In this document: piece after piece, positions 23,061 through 32,966 of the stretch
Layout: each line of letters begins with the position of its first letter
How positions within the stretch are numbered: position 1 is the stretch's first letter
NCBI GenBank assembly: GCA_958299035.1
Contig: CATQJL010000112.1
Span: 47,512,941-47,576,940, forward strand
From: Cylicocyclus nassatus
Taxonomy: Eukaryota > Nematoda > Chromadorea > Rhabditida > Strongylidae
DNA: 64,000 bases
Direction of reading: 5' to 3'
Position numbers and translations under genes: made by a program
The notes under the pieces: model-generated
Told to the model about the DNA's origin: nothing
Database searches by the model: none
What the model saw: only the letters and a program-made list of their open reading frames with translations

Positions 23061-23240
23061 ATTTTCGGGAATTCACAACAATCAACAATTAAACTATCAA
23101 ATCTTCAGAATCAACAGTTTCTTGCCATTATACCAGGTTTTCAATCGTCAATCAATCATTTTTTTATTTTTTGAATTTTCGTAGGAAATTTGACCATTCA
23201 GTGTTGCAAGCTCCGCCCACTTTTGGCTCCGCCCCTTCCA

Positions 23241-23265
23241 GTACTCTGCGTTGATACCACTGCTT
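23241..23265 (-). other. SMART amplification primer sequence (left of gap)
   Basis: The 25 bases before the gap are the reverse complement of the commercial SMART cDNA/PCR primer, which begins AAGCAGTGGTATCAACGCAG and ends AGTAC. This is library adaptor, not genome. Confidence 0.95.
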
Positions 23266-23765
23266 NNNNNNNNNNNNNNNNNNNNNNNNNNNNNNNNNNN
23301 NNNNNNNNNNNNNNNNNNNNNNNNNNNNNNNNNNNNNNNNNNNNNNNNNNNNNNNNNNNNNNNNNNNNNNNNNNNNNNNNNNNNNNNNNNNNNNNNNNNN
23401 NNNNNNNNNNNNNNNNNNNNNNNNNNNNNNNNNNNNNNNNNNNNNNNNNNNNNNNNNNNNNNNNNNNNNNNNNNNNNNNNNNNNNNNNNNNNNNNNNNNN
23501 NNNNNNNNNNNNNNNNNNNNNNNNNNNNNNNNNNNNNNNNNNNNNNNNNNNNNNNNNNNNNNNNNNNNNNNNNNNNNNNNNNNNNNNNNNNNNNNNNNNN
23601 NNNNNNNNNNNNNNNNNNNNNNNNNNNNNNNNNNNNNNNNNNNNNNNNNNNNNNNNNNNNNNNNNNNNNNNNNNNNNNNNNNNNNNNNNNNNNNNNNNNN
23701 NNNNNNNNNNNNNNNNNNNNNNNNNNNNNNNNNNNNNNNNNNNNNNNNNNNNNNNNNNNNNNNNN
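23266..23765. other. Assembly gap, exactly 500 N
   Basis: The run of Ns is exactly 500 long, which suggests a placeholder size. Open frames reported across it are meaningless. Confidence 0.99.
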
Positions 23766-23790
23766 AAGCAGTGGTATCAACGCAGAGTAC
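23766..23790 (+). other. SMART amplification primer sequence (right of gap)
   Basis: The 25 bases after the gap are the same primer in forward orientation. The primer ends on both contigs face the gap, as expected if amplified-fragment ends were assembled untrimmed. Confidence 0.95.
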
Positions 23791-24092
23791 TCCTTTTAAC
23801 AAAGGCCATAGAGAGGAAAACTTTAGAGAAGCTGCTCAAAAATGCGCATTTTGAAGTACTTTAGCTGCTCCCTAGTCCGCAAATGCAGACCCTCTGCAGG
23901 TTCAAAAAGCTTACTAATGTGCCAATCAATCTCCAGATGGTCTCGATATCTTTTGTCTCGAAACTTTTCTTTATGCATTTAGAGCCCTTGAAAACGATTT
24001 CGTCACTTAGCAGAACCTTGAAAAGTTCAAAACCATTGTTGTTTTTCCCATTCTCTTGGTTACTGTCACTTGATGAAGTTTTCACATTCTAA
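23791..24092. other. Short unplaced stretch after the gap
   Basis: An open frame on each strand, neither with splice context or motif. Because the sequence adjoins an adaptor it may derive from a cDNA or an amplified fragment. No gene is called. Confidence 0.4.
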
Positions 24093-24320
24093 GATGAATT
24101 GCCCCCACAATGGTCGGTCGCCTCATCGTGGCGTGGGGGTGACACTGGGTGTCGAACTGCGATGCACAGCCGAGTGTATACTCTGGTAGGGCCTCCCAAG
24201 CTGTGAAGGAGTTCGACGTTTCCGGTTTCGGCCGGATGCCTAGCTAAGAACTGGCCGCGCCAGATTCTCCGCCGTCTGGCTTCTTCTGGTTAGTGGTAGG
24301 CGTGAATAGTGGTAGAATTC
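24093..24320 (+). repeat. GC-rich conserved-looking repeat piece
   Basis: A GC-rich section beginning GGTCGGTCGCCTCATCG stands out from its AT-rich surroundings and has several short inverted pairs. It may be the 5' leader of a retroelement; this is a guess from composition. It lies outside the block paralogous to 57884-60480. Confidence 0.3.
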
Positions 24321-24488
24321 TCTTGCAAGAACGTTTCTCTTAGGTGAGACCGTACTTCGCCCATGTGGGTTGATCTTAAGCCTACAAATCATTCGACCAA
24401 GAGTTTCGAAATTCAATACGTATCAGAAAGTGCAAGAGAAGCCCTTTTTATGATCAAAATTGTTCCGCAGCAAAAAGAAAACCTCTTA

Positions 24489-25838
24489 GGCCCGTATGCA
24501 CGTACGTCCCCGCTGGGGAGGGGAGGGGAGCTGGATCCCCAGGGGAACGATCCCCTCCGCCGAAGCCCGCCATGACAGAGGGGAGGGGAGCGATCCCCTC
24601 CCCTGCACCTAAGCGGGGATGGTGTGAATGGTTTCAGAGGTATTGATCGAGCGAACCCCAGTGCATACGGGGTTCGAATGGGGGAGGGGATCCCTTCCCT
24701 TCCCCCACTCGAACCCCGTATGCGCGAATTCAACTCAGTAACGCGGGGGAGGGGATCGACATCCCCTGCAACGAAGTAGGGGTTCGATGGTGTAGATCAT
24801 GCCAGAGACGCGGATATTCTGGTTCTGCTCAGTCATTACCAAGCATTTCGTTCATTTTGATGGAGGATTTTCTTTGAAAGCCGGGTTCTTCTCTCAGCGA
24901 CCTGTGGCTTGCAATTTGTCTTTCTTTTCTATATTCGCCTCTTGAGAAGAAATCCGAGCAACAATAGCTGCCAATTTCGATTATTTGTAGGAGTTCTTGA
25001 TCATTCAGGAAATTTGCGCATTTTTCATATAACATGATAGTTTTAACTATATAGGCTGAGTAAACACATTGTAACTTTCATATTTCATGACATATTGCCA
25101 TTATCTTGTTATTTTAACATAAGCTGCCTTGAAAAAATCTAGAAAGTAGCATATTTGCCTATTTCTGAGTAGAAATCCCCTGGGGAGTGATCCCCTCCCC
25201 AGCGTTCCCCTTGTGCATAGCAGGGATGGCTGCTGGGGATCATTCCCCTGGGATAAAGGACGATATGCAGCTGATAGCTACAGCGTTTATGGAGAGCTGG
25301 CACAATTTGCAGCTTCTGTTATGTGTTAGAATACTGCTTTGAGCGTCCGCGCGGCCCCCCCCCCCTTTTCGGCAGCCTAACGTCTTCTACCCATTCCCTT
25401 GCAGAGACACATCAACTTCTACAGTTCAACATTTTTACGCTGAAATGGAGCAGCATGAGCGAAAGTGGGCAGCATCCAAGAAAGCATGAACATAGTGGGA
25501 GTAGAAAAAATCATTTTAGTGCCCCGAGCGCAGTCACTGCATACGCGCATTCCGCAACCCTAAATTAATGAAAGTGAGGAGATGAAGATGAATTGCAGTC
25601 AAAATATGAAATAAGAAAGAGTTTTTCATAGAAAATTTGAAAGCAAGGTGATTTCCCCGCTTGATCCCCTCTTGTGCATAAGAGGGTTCACTTCCCCTCC
25701 CCACAGGGGATCCCTTGTCCGATATTGTCTTTGTGCATACGGGGGTTCACGCGGGGAGGGGAAGGGATCCCCAGCGGGGATCATTTCAATGGTTAAGCGC
25801 ACATCCCCTCCCCGCGGGGATGTACGTGCATACGGGCC
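24489..25838. mobile_element. Harbinger-like TIR element with TTA duplication
   Basis: Starts GGCCCGTATGCACGTACGTC and ends with a near-perfect inverse. TTA sits on both sides (24486-24488 and 25839-25841), and the paralogous site at 58038-58040 has a single TTA and no insert. A 3-bp TTA/TWA duplication and GG-starting TIRs are typical of PIF/Harbinger. The 1350-bp interior is full of GGGGAGGGGATCCCC-type GC palindromes, including a hairpin at about 24661-24722, and has no transposase frame. It is non-autonomous. Confidence 0.85.
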
Positions 25839-26199
25839 TTAGAACCGCTCTTTCGAACATACGAAGACAAAGATGGATAGAACTTATGCCAATACACGGA
25901 GATCCATATGTGTAATTACATTTGAGTTGTGGTCTATGCATTGATTGTGTACCTTGATAAATAGGTTATTCTCCATTCGAGTCATCTAGAAAAAATTACG
26001 GGGATTATTCCATGATATTGTTGCAAATCCACAAACAGCCAACAAATTTATAATACAATCGTTTTCGAAGAACGCTTAATTACTTTTCCTCTTTAGATTC
26101 TCTCTGCATATTCTTGCTCTTTCTTTTTTCCAGAATTCTATTTCAGTATATTTGTTTATTATGTTTCATATGGCAGTAGTGCAATGGCTCGAGCTTTCT

Positions 26200-26440
26200 G
26201 AAATTTTTCATCGAATGAATGAATATTGAATAAATTCGCAAATGATTTCGAATAAACAATTATCGAATATATACAAGAACAATCTCGAATAAACGAATAT
26301 TGAATAAACTTGGGATTCAAAATTTTTCGAATGAATGAACTCCGAATGAAATCGGAAAACCAAAAATATCGAATGAGTGCATACCGACGACATTCGAACA
26401 TTGGGAGTCAAATTTCGAATAAATCAAACCTTGCTGACAT
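26200..26440. repeat. CGAATA-rich degenerate repeat
   Basis: TCGAATAAA/TTCGAATGAATG phrases repeat irregularly. The same type occurs at 58390-58620 and 59190-59400. Short minus-strand frames here (FIHSKNFES...) are by-products of the repeat. Confidence 0.7.
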
Positions 26441-26669
26441 TCCCGGCTAAAGCCGGTTCATTCATAATCAGCACCCTCATCCCCCCCCCCCCCCCTACGT
26501 ACCAACTTCCAGCTTTGTAACTCAAATTACTCAAAAAATTGATAAAATCGATAAATTAAATTTTTACCCACATCAGCACCCTCACTTACCCTATTGTACC
26601 AACCTCCAGCCCCGTAGCTTAAGTTGAAGCAGTTGTGCAACATGAGTTTTACAAGCAAGGGTGCTGTAA

Positions 26670-26870
26670 ACATTTTCGATATCGAGGGATGTTTAAGTGC
26701 TCATTGATTCGTACAGGCATGCCGGTTTCGCCTACGTACTGATTTTCACATGATTCATACGTCGTACGTAAAGCATCTAAATTTAACTGTTGCTTGAAAA
26801 CCTGTAAACAGTTACGGAATCAGCTTGGAAGGCTGTTTTTGGATGTGCTAAAGCGTCATCGCGAAGAGAA
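26670..26870 (-). pseudogene. Penelope-like GIY-YIG remnant, block 1
   Basis: The minus strand reads an NQYVGETGMPVRINEHL-like string, the signature of the GIY-YIG endonuclease of Penelope-like elements, with flanking stops. It is paralogous to 59431-59685. The mariner remnant beginning at 26874 abuts it. Confidence 0.65.
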
Positions 26871-26873
26871 TTA

Positions 26874-27840
26874 TTAGGTTGTCCCGAAAGTTATGTATGG
26901 AGATTTCCTTAACTTTATTTGTTTATAACTCTTTATCACAACAGCAACCTCAATCAAGGAGGTAACCGTGGATGTCAGCAACCTTTCGCCCATCTGTCGG
27001 GGAGTTCTTCGGCGCCACTTCTCCAGAAGTCGAATGGCTGGCGCAGAAAAGTCGTCAACAGAGATTATGACATCATTTTCTTCTTCAAACCGTCTCCTAC
27101 TCAGGAACTGCTTCAACGGGCAAAATAGCTTGTAGCGCCGGGCGAGAGATCGGGGTTATGCACTAAATGGGAAAACACACCTGCCATTCCAATTCGGCTA
27201 ATTTTTGCTGGGTTGCTGAACACGATGTGCCGCGGTTGTCGTGAAGTAAGTAGATGGTAGCAAGTCTCCGACGTTCTTCTCGATTTGCGGCTACAATCTT
27301 TCAAGCTTGCGGGCCATACGGTAATCTCTACTCTGTGTGTACAGAGTAGAGACTACCGTATGGCCCGCTCATAGTAGACCGTTCTTCCCAAATCAAACCA
27401 GCAGCAAAGCATAACCTTGTGCAGTTGCTTCCGATTTCGGGTTAGCTGACGGCTGTTCTTCTCGTGATAGACAAAAGGCACGTCCTTCGCATTATCGCTA
27501 GAGATCCAGCTCTTTCATCTCCAGTAATCACATTCTCAAGAAACTCTTTTCTCTGTGACTAAAGCAGGAAAATTGACGGATGTTCCTCGGTAATTCTTTG
27601 CGGCATCAGACAGACGATGGAATCCATCAAGCAAACACTTTCCTGTATCCAAGCTTTTTGAAGATGCCGAAAACTGCAATAACGCCGCACCGAGCTCTTG
27701 TGGCCAACTTGCGTGTATTTGTCAAAATTCCCTTGAAGGAGTGGCGCAGCTCTTCGTTATCGGCGGCCACTGGAGTATCAGCGGGGTCAGTATCTTGGAG
27801 GCTAGTATCTCCATTTTCAAAACGGTTGTATTAGCGACGA
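26874..27840 (-). pseudogene. Mariner transposase, decayed, block 1
   Basis: A TTAGGTTGTCCCGAAAGTTA terminus lies at 26874 with TA before it. The minus strand then encodes pieces of the mariner transposase C-terminus (LKQFLSRRRFEEEND, DDFSAPAIRLLEKWRRR) and, further up, catalytic-domain remnants in several frames. Mariner transposases cut and paste via a DD34D active site. Stops and shifts make this copy non-functional. A lone hairpin (27305-27363) interrupts it. The second terminus is not identified. Confidence 0.7.
27305..27363. repeat. Hairpin within the mariner remnant
   Basis: GCGGGCCATACGGTA...CTCTACTCTG, a 6-nt loop, then the inverse (CAGAGTAGAG...TACCGTATGGCCCGC). The paralogue near 60150-60200 has only the right arm, so the left arm is an added inverted copy. 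Confidence 0.85.
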
Positions 27841-28784
27841 ACACTGCGAATTGTCAGACCTTTCCTCCGCACACACTATAAGAAAGCGCACGAGTGTGTC
27901 GCCTCCCCCCCCCCCCCCCTCCCCTCGCCGCGTATGTTTGAAGCCAGGAAGTCGTAAACATGATGACTCATCACTCCTCCCCCTCCCCCTCCTCCACCCC
28001 AGCCGCCGCGAGTTGGTGGCGTCATCATCTACCGCAATCAACGAGCTCGCTTATGCTGTTCTCGTAAATAATGAGGACCACCAATTTTGATTTGATGACT
28101 GAGCAAGCACATCCGTCCACCTTTTGGAAACTGACGCGATGGATCAACGCAAGAATTTCAAGATTAGTCATTCATTAGAATCATGTAAATTAATGGTACT
28201 TCTATCACTTAGTAGCCGTTTATATGCAACTGGCTACATGGCCATCTCCACAATATTGTTTTGTTATATTGCAAATTTACGCTCAAGTTCTAGAGGTTTT
28301 AGAGGAGCTCATTTCTCCAGTAGGAGGTAATTTGGGTGCTAATAAACAAAAAATCATCAAAAATCTTCTTCACTTTTGTCATAGTCGATTTCCTGCTTTT
28401 GCAATCTTGACAAACAGGGGTGATTTTCACTTGCCAGATAGTTTGATATAATAGATTTCTTTACAAATATTGAGCTAGATGTAGTTTTCTCTCTAGAGAG
28501 ATGCATGGGGATGTTGATAAAGAAAAGCATTTGTCTGAGCTTCTCTTGAGTCTTGCCAATTTTCTACCTACTCAGACACGAGAACACTCTAACTGACATA
28601 AAAGAATGTAGAGCAAGGGTAAAGTTACCATGTAATTATTGCTTGGAAATGCAAAGGAATCTTATATAAATTGTGGAACACGATTTTGCTTTTGAAAAGC
28701 TAAAAGGAGTGATATTGAATATGAAGCTTTATTGACATTCTAGGAAAGGGTAACGTTCCTAATCTTTTGGCTGCGGTCATTTTA
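27841..28784. other. Intergenic
   Basis: A 15-bp C tract at 27905-27919 precedes C/T-rich sequence. A short open stretch at about 28197-28325, ending at GTAATT, looks mildly protein-like but has no ATG or acceptor context that I trust. No gene is called. Confidence 0.5.
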
Positions 28785-29545
28785 TAGTGTGGACCCCGGC
28801 CAGGTTCCCATAGGTACATCCTGCGCGCACGCAGCGCGCGCACTTCTTTATGTTTCTCGCCTCACTCATGAGCAGTAGAGCACATTTATGCTCACAAAGG
28901 AGAAAAATGTGAAGTGTAAACCTCTGGGTTCACCTCGAAAGAGACGTATGCAAAAACGAAACGCAGGCAGCCTCCATGAGTACCTCAAATTCAATCAATG
29001 GATGCATATACCGAACTTGCACTAATGGATAGGTTGTAATAATTATACGCAGAGAAATCAAAAAGCAACAGCTTTCTTAGAACATTTCTCTTCGTAGACG
29101 TAGAAACTAGAGTGGTTAAAAATTTCAAAAAAGTGGACATTTCAGTAAACAAATGCCTATTGGCTTCTCGGAAAGCTCAATTTTGACTTGAGACACTGTC
29201 TACACCTTACATATCAAACCGAAAGTGAATCTTATTTTATACAAGAAGCTTTTGATGGAATATTATTTTAATATCCAATCAAATCTCAATTTTTCAGAAA
29301 AAAAGGGAAAACACAAGGCTATTACACAAGACTGAAGCTCTCAGAACTATTAGAGCACGTGAAATCTCGTCACCGGTCATTGCGAATTGTTTATACCTGA
29401 AATAGACAGAATATAGTACACCAAAACAAAAAAAAAGAGAGAAAGGAGGATTTCCATCAGAAGCTAGGACAGGAGGCGCACTGAAGGCGTGCGTTGCGGG
29501 TGCGTCGCGCAGGTACGTGTGGGAAGCTGGCCGGGGTCCACACTA
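28785..29545. mobile_element. TAGTGTGGACC MITE
   Basis: The ends are TAGTGTGGACCCCGGCCAG and its exact inverse, with TA on each side (28783-28784 and 29546-29547). 761 bp, no coding capacity. The TA duplication fits Tc1/mariner; the family is unassigned. Confidence 0.85.
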
Positions 29546-29547
29546 TA

Positions 29548-30704
29548 GCTGGGTACGCATGCACGGGATATCCATGGAAACTTTGAAGGTGGGATGCAAT
29601 TTGTGTTTTGAAGAAAAAGTTAGAAAATGGTACTTTGTTAGGAAGATGTTCTTACGGTTTTTTCTACGAAAAAAAAGATGCCTTTGAGGGTAAGGAAGAC
29701 AAATGGAAAGGAAGGGGAAGGAGCGTGAGGAGTTTAGGCACTACGTAGGAAAACCCAACTTCTTCTGAGGATTACTCTTCCAAAAACCGATTACAAATTT
29801 TTTAATAGGTCATTTATAAAATGGTGACTGCGGTCTTTGCGCTTACAGAAGCATAAAACACTCATGCAAAAAGGCATCACCTCAATGCTCACCTCAGCCA
29901 CTTCCAGTGTCCAAATACTACCGTACGTAAGCAGAAAACTTCGATTAGAGGTGGGATCAAGAAAATGCGGTTACCGAAAGTGTGTGCGGTCGGTGTGCAG
30001 TCGCGCGCGGTCCAGCCTCGTCACGATTTTTTGAATGCCCTATAGTTTTGCTGAGATGAATTGAGGAAGCTGGAAAAACTTTCCAAAGGATTTCGTAAAA
30101 AAATTATCGGGAAAAACCAAGTAGTGAACGGAAAAAGAGATTGGAGGGTGAGCAAGCACGCATTTAATATTTCGACTGAAACTCCAAAGGAGAAAAATGT
30201 ACGCAAAAAAGAAGAGGAACAGTCAGTTTGGCGCTTCGATGGTAAGTCGTTCGAGAATAAAGAGAGGTATTTTCGCTGAAGGCCGTGAAGTGAAGCGGTG
30301 CGCATTATGGCAGAAGGGCTTTCCATTTTCTTCCAAGAAGTTGGCCTGTCAAAAACTCATAATATCACTCGAAGCTAGCTGCGCACAGCAGATTTGCCGT
30401 TTTGGACACTATGAGTTGAAGGCAGTGGCTCGGCAAAACCAAACATATCGAAATTTTGATATGGAAGGTTTCTTGCATCCCAAACATGAGGACAGAGCAG
30501 GTCCGAGCACACAACATGCAGCCCCTGCCTAGAAAACTGCTCCAAAACCCGTGCGCGCAAGCCATTCTTACACGCGTTCGGACGAGCTTGCGTTTCTCTT
30601 CCCATCTTCAGAACGCCATGTTACAATGCTATAGACATGAGGGTCCCGCAACGACTCTACGTCTCTGACCATGGCTGGGACGGCTCCACTCGTCCAAATT
30701 CAAA
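29548..30704. other. Intergenic
   Basis: Several short open frames on both strands. One lysine-rich plus-strand frame (30061-30279) has no start context, splice site or motif that would support a gene. Confidence 0.45.
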
Positions 30705-30998
30705 ATGAGGGGCCTTGAAAAATGCTTTGTGGTTTTCGTTTTCGCCATTTTCGCGCTCTCCAGGGTATATTTCGGAATCAGCGCGTCGAATTACCCCAGG
30801 TAAGCGAAAAACCTTCAAGTTGAGAATAGGCCGAGCCACTGCTTTCAACACCACCTTCTTCACAGGAGCAATATTGACGAAGTTGTATTTGAAATCTTTC
30901 CTCGCAAACAGCTTATGGCGCCGCCTCAAGCCCTCGATAAGCGAAACAGGAAAAGTGCCAGAAGTTCTGTATCAGAATTATATTGCAGGAGCATTAAA
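30705..30998 (+). CDS. Candidate two-exon small secreted protein
   Basis: Exon 1 (30705-30799) encodes a strong signal-like N-terminus (MRGLEKCFVVFVFAIFALSR...) and ends at a consensus donor, CAG/GTAAGC. The 66-bp intron ends CTTCACAG at 30865. Exon 2 (30866-30998) continues in frame to TAA, giving 75 residues. The mature part has dibasic sites (DKRNRK, KK), as in processed neuropeptide precursors, and ends in a hydrophobic decapeptide. No family is recognised. Two good splice sites and the signal peptide argue for a gene. The lack of a clear trans-splice or promoter signal, and the short coding length, argue for caution. The same DNA is open in another frame, which I treat as a shadow. Confidence 0.4.
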
Positions 30999-31005
30999 TC
31001 GTAGG

Positions 31006-31564
31006 ACCTACTAAAAATTCACTTATTCAAAGTTGTTGTCACTTCAGCAGATATCTGCGAGGAGTATCTAATTAGTGTGTAGGGAAAAGCTTTCCACAAA
31101 ACTTCTACGTATGTCCCACTCCGCACGCCATGTGAGACAATGTGATCCAAATGATGGGTCGTGGCCTAGATTTTGTCAAGATGACTGCCTATTTGAAATA
31201 CGCCCGTTTCTGAAGTTTTCTTACTCTTTGACCGTAGCAATTACTTCCACCTTTCTCGACTGCTTTTCGGAATTGATCTAGGTATACCTATACCGCTGGT
31301 TAAGATCTGCGTGTTTGTACAGAAGGAGGCACTGCCCCACCACGCAGACAAGCAAAGTGCGCGTTGTCATCAATGTGTTAATAAAATTATGGAAAGCAGT
31401 TTATGAGAAAACAAGAGGAAAGATTGAAAGATAAAATATAAGAAGGAGGCTATCTGATTGCGCAACATTTCGTTAAATTACACAACTTTGCATACTCTCC
31501 GCCCCCAGCCACTTCGATATAAGCGATTTAATCTATTCATTCCATCTCTACTACTCCCCTATTC
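31006..31564. promoter_or_regulatory. Intergenic and upstream region of the first PB1-like gene
   Basis: No other gene. CCGCCC (about 31500) and GATATAAG (about 31516) precede the ATG at 31565 by about 50-65 bp. The paralogue at 32967 has a CCGCCC at a similar distance or a little further, so this may be a shared proximal element. Confidence 0.3.
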
Positions 31565-31990
31565 ATGGCCGAAAGCGAGAAAGAAGTCGTTATTCAAGTT
31601 GTTCCTGTAAAGCTGAACGAATCGATCACAATCAACTACAAAAACAAGGACGATCTGCTCAAGCAGTACAAAAAATGGATTAAAAGCCTCAATCTCCCAT
31701 CTAACGAAGTCTACTGGTGCGATCAAGGAGGTGACCATACGGGTATTCGAAACGCTGATGACATTCTCGGAGCTGTCCATAATTTCGGTTATGCTAAGCT
31801 GTTTACTCCTTACAGTGAAGGATGCGAGTACGAGTTGAATTTTTGTTCCGATAAAGATGAGGAGAATGAGGACGAAAACCGAGGGCGAAGTCGAGAGAAG
31901 AAGATAACGACAAATAGTCGGTCGCAAGATAGTACCGCTTCCGTCTCAAGTTCTCCGCCACCTGATTGGGACCTTGACTTTGGAGAATAG
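31565..31990 (+). CDS. PB1-like domain protein, 141 aa (paralogue 1)
   Basis: A single-exon open frame of 141 residues. Residues about 8-83 form a compact domain: two strands, a YKKWIKSL helix, then a segment VYWCDQGGDHTGIRNADDI resembling the acidic OPCA motif of PB1 domains, ending KLFTP. The tail (about 90-141) is acidic, then RGRSREKK, then Ser/Pro-rich, ending DWDLDFGE. PB1 domains mediate heterotypic protein-protein binding in signalling scaffolds; that assignment is inferred from pattern, not a search. The downstream paralogue at 32967 shares about 60% identity over the domain and the RGRS-EKK motif, which strongly supports both as real genes. There is no signal peptide or membrane segment, so a cytosolic or nuclear location is likely. 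Confidence 0.75.
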   Translation: MAESEKEVVIQVVPVKLNESITINYKNKDDLLKQYKKWIKSLNLPSNEVYWCDQGGDHTGIRNADDILGAVHNFGYAKLFTPYSEGCEYELNFCSDKDEENEDENRGRSREKKITTNSRSQDSTASVSSSPPPDWDLDFGE

Positions 31991-32966
31991 GACTCGACTA
32001 CGAACAAGACATTCTGATTTTTCAGGCGACTTCACTTTGATATTCTTTGCATGTTTATTGTTTTGTCTTTATACTGATTATCGTTATTTGAAGAAGGCTG
32101 AGTAAAAGTGAAACAAAACATTTAGTGAATCAACCTTGAAACTGGAAAGCTTGAAGTAAATTTTGAATTTTACAACTCCTTCAGTTTCCGTTTGTTTTAT
32201 ATGGTTTTTCTAACATCCGGGTTCCTCTTGGCAGCATAATCCCGTATCCGAGAAATCAGCATCAGTCGTTAGTCAATTCTTTCTGTTTGTCTGATATTCC
32301 GTAAGTTCAAGAGGAGCCGTTGTCGTCTTGGCAGTGAAGAAAGTTCGGTGAATTCTTTGAAGTGAGGCATTTTTTGGATATTTTTTTCGCATTACTTCGA
32401 CTCGTACCTGAATGATTGTGTCTGAATATGGTGATTCTTGGTCTACTATAGACTTATTATTACAAATCACTTTGTGGGAATCATAGCTTCTCTGCGACGT
32501 TTACGAAAGCTCTAACATGGAATGGATGGGTATACACATAAAAAACGATACGATTCGAGCTCTCCGCTTCCAGATTTCCCAGCTTACATATGTAAAATTA
32601 AGAAGCGCTAATCTCTAAACAGCCGCCTATAAAATAGGAACTTTTCCTTCCACTTTTCATCTTCCACAAAATTAATAAAGAACAAAAAATTTAGCATTTG
32701 GAGGAGAAGTCCCATGGAGAGATAGGGATTTCCGCTGTCTGTTCAATTCACTGTCTTATCTGATAACTATGTGGGAATATAAGAAATTTTAAACCTACAG
32801 AGCCATCAGCACACAGCGAAGTGTCTTGTGAATGGTGCAAAAATTCGCAATATGGTGCAATACTATTGCTAATCTATTTTACCTCTGATAGCACCGCCCA
32901 AACCTGTTTTCCTCTCCCCTTTTCGGTTCTGAACTCTGCATCTCTTCGCTTCTATCAAATGCTGTC
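31991..32966. other. Intergenic between paralogues
   Basis: AT-rich, no gene. A CCTATAAAATAGG TATA-like palindrome lies near 32628, and CCGCCC lies about 75 bp before the next start codon. These could belong to the promoter of the second paralogue. Confidence 0.35.

Larger units (their letters stand above)
24327..27840. repeat. Composite repeat block, copy 1
   Basis: Without the insertion at 24489-25838, this follows 57884-60480 in order: a 160-bp lead, about 1 kb with CGAATA-rich tracts, a Penelope-like remnant on the minus strand, and a minus-strand mariner remnant beginning at the same relative point. The two blocks are therefore duplicates of one compound locus. The second has its own extra segment at about 58894-59479. 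Confidence 0.8.

Noticed and set aside
23148..23864. Long open frames across the N gap
   Set aside because: They consist mostly of unknown bases plus adaptor codons.
24413..24733. 106-codon Gly/Pro/Arg-rich minus-strand frame
   Set aside because: Lies in the GC palindromes of the Harbinger-like element.
28197..28325. Possible exon ending at GTAATT
   Set aside because: No upstream acceptor or ATG in frame, and the donor is weak.
30061..30279. Lysine-rich 72-codon frame
   Set aside because: Starts at a non-ATG codon, low complexity, no splice signals.
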